This document shows, in pieces, positions 59,412 through 64,000 of a stretch of DNA of 64,000 nucleotides. The notes under the pieces are model-generated. The model was not told the origin of the DNA and made no database searches. It saw only the letters and a program-made list of their open reading frames with translations. A program made the translations under genes and the position numbers. The DNA is from Puniceibacterium sp. IMCC21224 (GTDB lineage Bacteria; Pseudomonadota; Alphaproteobacteria; Rhodobacterales; Rhodobacteraceae): positions 248,001 to 312,000 of the forward strand of contig NZ_LDPY01000001.1 of the NCBI RefSeq assembly GCF_001038505.1, in the 5' to 3' direction. Every line of letters begins with the position of its first letter. Position 1 is the stretch's first letter.

Positions 59412-60086
59412 TCAGACCCCCGGACGCGCAAACCGCGCCTCGACCCAGCGCGACAGGATCACCAGCGGCAAAAAAATCGCCACATAGGCCAGCGCGGCGA
59501 GGGTCAGTGGCGATGCGTTGGCCGAAAAGCTTTGTGCTGTGGTGGCTTGCCCCAGGATATCAGGTACGCCGATCACCATCCCGAGCGCGGTCATCTTGGT
59601 GATTGCAATCGCGCGGTTGGTCAGCGGTGGGATCACCATGCGCAGCGCCTGCGGCAAGACCACCCAGCCCAGCGTCTGAGTAAAGCCAAGGCCAGTGGAT
59701 CGCGCGGCCTCCCACTGGCCTTTTGGGGTCGCGGTGATGCCGGCCCAGACGATTTCTTCGGCAAAGGCGGCAAGGACCAGCGCCAGGATCAGGTAGAGCA
59801 CCGCAAAGCTGGACAATATGATGCCGATGTTTGGCAGACCAAAATAGACCAGCAGGATCAGCACCAGCGGCGGCAGAGCGCGCATCACATCGGCAAAGAT
59901 GACGATTACCAGAGAGACCGCCTTGATCCGGTACGCGCGCAGACAGGCCAGAGCTGCGCCGAAAATGATGCCGGTTACAACGATCAGCAGCGACAGGATC
60001 AGCGTGACACCGACACCTTGCAGGATCGACGGCGCGTATTTCGCCAGAACCACAGGGTTCAGAAACGTATCGAGAAAGGCGTCCAA
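59412..60086 (-). CDS. Polar amino acid ABC transporter permease, second subunit
   Basis: It has 224 aa, paralogous to the preceding permease, with EAA loop EAARSTGLGFTQTLGWVVLPQA and DVMRALPPLVLILLVY. The two permeases would form a heterodimer. Gaps of 3 bp separate it from both neighbours. Confidence 0.92.
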   Translation of the reverse strand: MDAFLDTFLNPVVLAKYAPSILQGVGVTLILSLLIVVTGIIFGAALACLRAYRIKAVSLVIVIFADVMRALPPLVLILLVYFGLPNIGIILSSFAVLYLILALVLAAFAEEIVWAGITATPKGQWEAARSTGLGFTQTLGWVVLPQALRMVIPPLTNRAIAITKMTALGMVIGVPDILGQATTAQSFSANASPLTLAALAYVAIFLPLVILSRWVEARFARPGV

Positions 60087-60089
60087 GGA

Positions 60090-60866
60090 TCAGTGCCGCC
60101 CCGAATACCGGCTTAGAAATGCCTGCGTGCGGGCTTCTTGCGGGTTCTCGAACACTTGTTCTGGTGTGCCCTGTTCGACGATATGACCGCCGTCCATAAA
60201 GATCACGCGGTCTGCCGCGTCGCGGGCGAATTTCATCTCGTGGCTGACCACCAGCATGGTCATGCCCTGCGATTTCATATCTCGCATCACATCCAGCACG
60301 TCACCGACAAGTTCCGGGTCGAGGGCTGAGGTCGGCTCATCAAACAGCATCACCGTCGGTTCAAGAGCCAGCGCGCGCGCGATTGCCACCCGTTGTTGTT
60401 GCCCGCCCGATAGCTGCCCCGGATATCTGTCCGCCTTGGCGGCCAGCCCGACCCGATCCAGCGCCGCCATTGCGCGGGCGTCTGCCTCGTCCCGGTTCTG
60501 TCGCAACACACGTCGCAGGGCCAGCGTGACATTTCCCAGCGCTGTCAGGTGCGGGTAAAGGTTGAAGGACTGGAACACCATGCCGATTCGCTGGCGTATG
60601 CGGTTCAGGTCGACGCCCGGTCCGGTAACACGGTCGCGCTCAAGAAAGATCGCGCCCGAATCTGGCTCTTCGAGCCGGTTGCAACAGCGCAGCATTGTCG
60701 ATTTTCCCGACCCCGAAGGGCCAAGGACAAAGACCATTTCACTGCGCGCGATGCTTAGGTCGATGCCTTTCAGCACCAGCTCGGCTCCATAGCTTTTGTG
60801 CAGCGCCCGCACGGAGAGGGTCGTCGTGTTCAAGGGCGTTTTTTCCAGGTCGGGCGCTGCGGTCAT
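60090..60866 (-). CDS. Polar amino acid ABC transporter ATPase
   Basis: It has 258 aa. Walker A is [14 protein letters not shown]-loop [13 protein letters not shown], signature [16 protein letters not shown], Walker [15 protein letters not shown] and H-loop VSHEM, the usual GlnQ/HisP type. The N-terminal 18 residues are an extra polar tail. It lies 11 bp after the binding-protein gene. Confidence 0.95.
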   Translation of the reverse strand: MTAAPDLEKTPLNTTTLSVRALHKSYGAELVLKGIDLSIARSEMVFVLGPSGSGKSTMLRCCNRLEEPDSGAIFLERDRVTGPGVDLNRIRQRIGMVFQSFNLYPHLTALGNVTLALRRVLRQNRDEADARAMAALDRVGLAAKADRYPGQLSGGQQQRVAIARALALEPTVMLFDEPTSALDPELVGDVLDVMRDMKSQGMTMLVVSHEMKFARDAADRVIFMDGGHIVEQGTPEQVFENPQEARTQAFLSRYSGRH

Positions 60867-60877
60867 GTCAGGTACCT

Positions 60878-61717
60878 TCAGCTACAGCCAAGGGCGTGAT
60901 CATCCTCGACATAGCCGTCAAAGCCCGGCTGACCGAAACCCGGCATTGGCGTTACCGCCGCAGACCCTTCGGCCGGTACTGTGCCGAACCATTTTTCATG
61001 CATCGCGGCGATGGTGCCGTCGGTTTTCATGCATTCGATCGCGGTTTCGACTGACGCGCGCAGCTCTTCGTCACCCTTGCGGAACGGCATGCCCCAGACC
61101 AGCCCGGTCGAAAACAAATAGCTTAGTTTAACCGTCGGGTTCTGTTTGGCGGCCCAGGCAGACACAGTATTGCCCGCAACATTGGCAAAGGCACGGCCCG
61201 ACACGACGGCCTGAACTGCATCGCTGTTGGTGCCGTAGCTTTCGACGATCCAGCCGATATCGGCCTCACGCTCGCGGGCCCAGCTGTCATAGGCGGATCC
61301 CTTGTTGACCGCGATCACCTTGCCTTTGAAGCCTTCGAGGTCGGTGACCTCTGCGGCGTCGGACTTGACGATGAACTGAAAGTCGGTGTTCAGGTAGCCC
61401 TCGGAGAACAGCAGATTGCCGGCCCGTTCTTCGGTAATCGTCACCGGAGCCACGACAAAATCGTAGGTCCCGGCAGCAAGCCCCGGCAGAATACCCGAAA
61501 ACTGCGTGGCCACGATGTCCATCTTGGCCCCGAGACGCACGCCGATTTCATTGGCGAGGTCGATATTAAAGCCTTCGGTTCCACCGCTGAGGCTGGGCAT
61601 CGCGTGGGGGGCAAACGTGCCATCCAGCGCCACAGTATAGGTTGTGTCCTGCGCCATAGCGGCAGTTCCAATGGTCATCGCTGCAACGAGCGCGCCAAAT
61701 GTGATCTTGGGTATCAT
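60878..61717 (-). CDS. Amino-acid-type periplasmic binding protein of the hydantoin operon
   Basis: It has 279 aa. Sec signal peptide cut after AMA near residue 22; the mature protein is an SBP_bac_3 type ([37 protein letters not shown]). Given the adjacent hydantoinase genes, the ligand may be a hydantoin, an N-carbamoyl acid or an amino acid. AGGAGG lies 7 nt before the ATG, at 61726-61731. It is the first gene of the eleven-gene operon. Confidence 0.9.
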   Translation of the reverse strand: MIPKITFGALVAAMTIGTAAMAQDTTYTVALDGTFAPHAMPSLSGGTEGFNIDLANEIGVRLGAKMDIVATQFSGILPGLAAGTYDFVVAPVTITEERAGNLLFSEGYLNTDFQFIVKSDAAEVTDLEGFKGKVIAVNKGSAYDSWAREREADIGWIVESYGTNSDAVQAVVSGRAFANVAGNTVSAWAAKQNPTVKLSYLFSTGLVWGMPFRKGDEELRASVETAIECMKTDGTIAAMHEKWFGTVPAEGSAAVTPMPGFGQPGFDGYVEDDHALGCS

Positions 61718-61748
61718 TCCGGGACCTCCTGAAGGTTCGTTTCTACAG

Positions 61749-61761
61749 TGATGTTACATCA
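61749..61761. promoter_or_regulatory. Palindrome in the hydantoin operon control region
   Basis: TGATGT-T-ACATCA, a perfect 13 bp palindrome 32 bp before the first start codon of the operon; possibly an operator overlapping the promoter or leader. Confidence 0.45.
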
Positions 61762-61784
61762 ATGTGCAGAACGTACCCGCAGGA

Positions 61785-61834
61785 ATTCATAGCCTTTCTA
61801 TGAATAATCGCATGACTTCATAGTCACAGACTAT
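61785..61834 (-). promoter_or_regulatory. Likely LysR-type operator (paired ATAG/CTAT palindromes)
   Basis: Two perfect inverted repeats: ATTCATAG-N5-CTATGAAT (61785-61805) and ATAGTC-ACA-GACTAT (61820-61834). The second contains ATAG-N7-CTAT, i.e. the T-N11-A LysR recognition pattern, and the first has the same ATAG/CTAT half-sites more closely spaced, as in a recognition site plus activation site arrangement. They lie 68-117 bp upstream of the operon whose last gene encodes a LysR regulator. Confidence 0.65.
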
Positions 61835-61864
61835 CAACTAGGCTTCACTCAACCGATGAGGGTG

Positions 61865-63172
61865 CTAGAGCACATACCGGCTGAGATCCGTGGACCGGCT
61901 GAGATCGCCCAAGTGCTGTTCGACAAATCCCGCATCCACCGTCACGCTTTCCCCACCTTTGTCAGGCGCCGAAAACGACAATTCCTCAAATACCCGTTCC
62001 ATCACGGTATACAGGCGCCTGGCTCCGATATTCTCAATCGACTGATTGACCTCGGCGGCGATGCGGGCAAGCGCGGCAATCCCGTCGGGGGTAAAGGTGA
62101 CTGTGACGGCTTCTGTCGCCATCAGCGCGGTGTATTGCAGCGTCAGGGCATTGTCTGTTTCGGTCAGGATGCGTACAAAATCCGCTTCGGTCAACGGACG
62201 CAGCGTCACACGGATCGGCAGGCGCCCCTGTAACTCGGGCAGCAGGTCCGACGGTTTGGCGATGTGAAATGCGCCTGACGCGATAAACAGGATATGGTCG
62301 GTCTTGACGGGTCCATGTTTGGTGCTGACGGTGGTGCCTTCGATCAGCGGAAGCAGATCGCGCTGCACACCTTCGCGGCTGACGTCGCCGCCTCGCGCGT
62401 CGGAGCGCGCGCAAACCTTGTCGATCTCGTCAAGAAAGACGATGCCGTTCTGTTCAACGGCGTCCAATGCAGAGAGTTTGACGGCCTCGTCATCCAGCAA
62501 CTTGTCGGCCTCTTCACCGATCAGCACTTCATAGCTCTGAGAGACAGTCAGGCGCTTGCGGGTTGTGCGCTGGCCAAAGGCCTTGCCAAACATCTCGCCC
62601 AGATTGGCCATGCCGGGCATGCCGCCCGGCTGCCCAGGGATGTCCATGCCGGAAAACGGGCTGGCTGTGTCGGCGATTTCGAGCTCGATCATCGTATCGT
62701 CCAACTCGCCGGACTTGAGCTTTTTTCGGAACATTTCGCGCGTCGCGTCGCGGGCATCCTCGCCGGCAATCGCGCTGATCACCCGTTCTTCGGCAGCTTG
62801 GTGGGCTGCGGCCTTGACGTCCTCGCGCATGCTCTCGCGGGTCAGCGCGATGGCGGCATCGACCAGATCGCGGATGATTTGTTCGACGTCGCGGCCGACA
62901 TAACCGACTTCGGTGAATTTGGTAGCTTCGACTTTGATAAACGGCGCACGGGCGAGCTTGGCCAGACGGCGACTGATCTCGGTCTTGCCGACGCCGGTCG
63001 GCCCGATCATCAGGATGTTTTTGGGATAGACTTCGTCGCGCAGATCATCGGCCAATTGTTTGCGCCGCCAGCGGTTGCGCAGGGCGACAGCCACCGCGCG
63101 TTTGGCATCGTTCTGTCCAATGATGAAACGGTCGAGCTCCGAGACGATCTCGCGCGGGGTCAGGTCCGTCAT
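61865..63172 (-). CDS. hslU: HslU, ATPase subunit of the HslUV protease
   Basis: AAA+ unfoldase that feeds substrates to HslV. It has 435 aa. Walker [10 protein letters not shown] near residue 57, the I-domain (about 110-240), Walker [11 protein letters not shown], sensor R in [13 protein letters not shown], and the C-terminal LSRYVL that docks into HslV. It lies 75 bp after hslV in the same operon; the gap holds two hairpins. Confidence 0.97.
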   Translation of the reverse strand: MTDLTPREIVSELDRFIIGQNDAKRAVAVALRNRWRRKQLADDLRDEVYPKNILMIGPTGVGKTEISRRLAKLARAPFIKVEATKFTEVGYVGRDVEQIIRDLVDAAIALTRESMREDVKAAAHQAAEERVISAIAGEDARDATREMFRKKLKSGELDDTMIELEIADTASPFSGMDIPGQPGGMPGMANLGEMFGKAFGQRTTRKRLTVSQSYEVLIGEEADKLLDDEAVKLSALDAVEQNGIVFLDEIDKVCARSDARGGDVSREGVQRDLLPLIEGTTVSTKHGPVKTDHILFIASGAFHIAKPSDLLPELQGRLPIRVTLRPLTEADFVRILTETDNALTLQYTALMATEAVTVTFTPDGIAALARIAAEVNQSIENIGARRLYTVMERVFEELSFSAPDKGGESVTVDAGFVEQHLGDLSRSTDLSRYVL

Positions 63173-63204
63173 GGGGGTATCCTTTCACTACGGGTGGGTT
63201 GGGC

Positions 63205-63227
63205 CAAATTTCTTTTGAAGAAATTTG
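63205..63227. repeat. Hairpin A between hslV and hslU
   Basis: CAAATTTCTT-TTG-AAGAAATTTG, a perfect 10 bp inverted repeat of low GC, unlike the surrounding sequence. It may be a processing or partial-termination signal between hslV and hslU, or a copy of a small dispersed intergenic element. Confidence 0.7.
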
Positions 63228-63228
63228 T

Positions 63229-63250
63229 TAAAAGTTTGAGAAAACTTTTA
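63229..63250. repeat. Hairpin B overlapping the hslV stop codon
   Basis: TAAAAGTTT-GAGA-AAACTTTTA, a perfect 9 bp inverted repeat that includes the hslV stop codon and directly adjoins hairpin A. Confidence 0.7.
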
Positions 63251-63805
63251 TATTCCTATCCGCTCCACCGTCAGATTTCCGTTTGTGTAGACGCATATGT
63301 CGGCTGCAATCGCCATGGCGCGGCGGGCAATCGTTTCGGCGTCGTGATCGCTGTCCATCAGCGCCCGTGCGGCCGCGAGCGCGTAATTCCCGCCAGACCC
63401 AATAGCGGTCACGTCGTGTTCAGGCTCTAGCACATCGCCAGCGCCGGTGATCACCAACAGGTCTGTCCCATCCGTGACGATTAGCATCGCTTCGAGTTTC
63501 TGAAGGTATTTGTCGGTGCGCCAATCCTTGGCCAGCTCGACGCTGGCGCGCTGCAACTGTCCCGGAGTCGCCTCAAGCTTGGCCTCGAGCCGTTCAAGCA
63601 GCGTGAATGCATCCGCCGTCGATCCGGCAAACCCCGCCACCACGTCATAGCCGCCCGGTGACAGTCGGCGCACTTTGCGGGCAGTGCCCTTGATCACAGT
63701 CTGGCCCAGGCTCACCTGCCCGTCGCCGGCGATCACCACTTGGCCATCCTTGCGGACACCGATGATTGTAGTGCCGTGCCAGCCGGGGAAGTCGTTCTTT
63801 GCCAT
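63248..63805 (-). CDS. hslV: HslV, proteolytic subunit of the HslUV protease
   Basis: Proteasome-like threonine protease. It has 185 aa from ATG 63805 ([13 protein letters not shown]), preceded by AGGAAGAG; the frame extends 18 codons further. Cleavage before the conserved Thr-Thr (residues 12-13) would expose the catalytic N-terminal Thr. [22 protein letters not shown] and [16 protein letters not shown] are conserved blocks. It is the first gene of hslVU, with an RpoH-like promoter upstream. Confidence 0.96.
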   Translation of the reverse strand: MAKNDFPGWHGTTIIGVRKDGQVVIAGDGQVSLGQTVIKGTARKVRRLSPGGYDVVAGFAGSTADAFTLLERLEAKLEATPGQLQRASVELAKDWRTDKYLQKLEAMLIVTDGTDLLVITGAGDVLEPEHDVTAIGSGGNYALAAARALMDSDHDAETIARRAMAIAADICVYTNGNLTVERIGI

Positions 63806-63831
63806 GACTCTTCCTTTTTGTGTCTGGGCGC

Positions 63832-63860
63832 ATATGGGGGCGGACCTTTTGCGCCGCAAG
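63832..63860 (-). promoter_or_regulatory. RpoH (sigma-32)-like promoter of hslVU
   Basis: On the minus strand, CTTGCGG (63860-63854), 14 bp, CCCCATAT (63839-63832), about 27 bp before the hslV start. It fits the heat-shock promoter pattern CTTGAAA-N13-17-CCCCATNT well, and hslVU is a known heat-shock operon in other bacteria. Confidence 0.65.
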
Positions 63861-63903
63861 GCGTTCCGCTATCTATGCGAGATGTAGAGTTTGAGGTCGC
63901 GGA

Positions 63904-64000
63904 ATGCAAATTCATGATAACCCAGCGCTTTTTGCGCTTTGGCGCAATCTCGCTCAGCAGGCTGGTCTACCGGTCGATGGATGGGAGGCTGCTCTTGCGT
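63904..64000 (+). CDS. Start of an unidentified gene (3' end outside window)
   Basis: ATG 63904 with GAGG 7 nt upstream (63893-63896) opens a frame to the window edge giving 32 residues (MQIHDNPALFALWRNLAQ...). It is divergent from hslV with 98 bp between starts. No family can be assigned from this fragment. Confidence 0.6.
   Translation, partial: MQIHDNPALFALWRNLAQQAGLPVDGWEAALA

Noticed and set aside
62294..63430. 378-codon plus-strand frame across hslU and the hslVU gap
   Set aside because: Antisense shadow of hslU; no family features and no ribosome site.
1..64000. CRISPR arrays, insertion sequences, integrases, phage genes, rRNA operons
   Set aside because: No direct-repeat arrays, transposase or integrase motifs, or conserved rRNA stretches were seen in the window.

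Overview
The window is the origin-proximal part of a GC-rich alphaproteobacterial chromosome, most likely a marine Rhodobacteraceae (Roseobacter group). The reasons are the gene order secB-dnaQ-coaE-aroE-maf / rho-mnmE-mnmG-rsmG-parA-parB, which is the arrangement flanking oriC in Caulobacter and relatives; parS palindromes written into mnmG and rsmG; an RbaY-like receiver/PP2C protein; and the protein sequences themselves. I cannot name a genus. No rRNA, tRNA, CRISPR array, insertion sequence, prophage or integrase is visible; the coding density is very high and only one gap exceeds 300 bp.

Layout. 1-3137: secB (cut by the window edge) facing a tightly overlapping minus-strand operon maf-aroE-coaE-dnaQ. 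3138-3687: an AT-rich gene-free gap with DnaA boxes and a TTAA-N7-TTAA (CtrA-like) site, the probable chromosomal oriC. 3688-10481: rho, mnmE, mnmG, rsmG, parA, parB with two perfect parS sites. 10485-17461: hemW-rdgB-rph on the minus strand, hrcA-grpE on the plus strand, then mutS. 17591-30904: housekeeping and metabolic genes (maeB, ribokinase-like, periplasmic msrA, argG, ilvA, hslO, two Nudix enzymes, cca) and a small signalling pair (Hpt protein plus receiver/PP2C phosphatase). 31007-37066: three tandem, translationally coupled ABC exporters and a P-loop kinase-like protein. 37086-41758: an RNA methyltransferase, two L,D-transpeptidases flanking a CAP-domain lipoprotein, a small membrane protein and ferrochelatase. 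41814-46757: a methyltransferase-like gene divergent from comF-grxC-nitrilase-marR, then ubiG and a proline iminopeptidase. 46879-52338: an oligopeptide-type ABC importer.

52411-61717 is the most distinctive accessory block: eleven minus-strand genes read as one operon from a palindrome-rich control region (61718-61864). They encode a polar-amino-acid-type ABC importer (binding protein, ATPase, two permeases), N-carbamoyl-D-amino-acid hydrolase, a flavin-reductase-like protein, a DapA-superfamily aldolase/lyase with unusual active-site residues, an SDR lacking the usual Tyr-Lys pair, a D-hydantoinase/dihydropyrimidinase, a hydantoin racemase and a LysR regulator. Together they look like uptake and complete hydrolysis of a 5-substituted hydantoin or dihydropyrimidine to a D-amino acid plus CO2 and NH3, with extra enzymes of unknown role. 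61865-63805 is hslVU, preceded by an RpoH-like promoter, and a partial unidentified gene starts at 63904.

Start codons were chosen by family length, Shine-Dalgarno placement and overlap with neighbours; several differ from the longest open frame.
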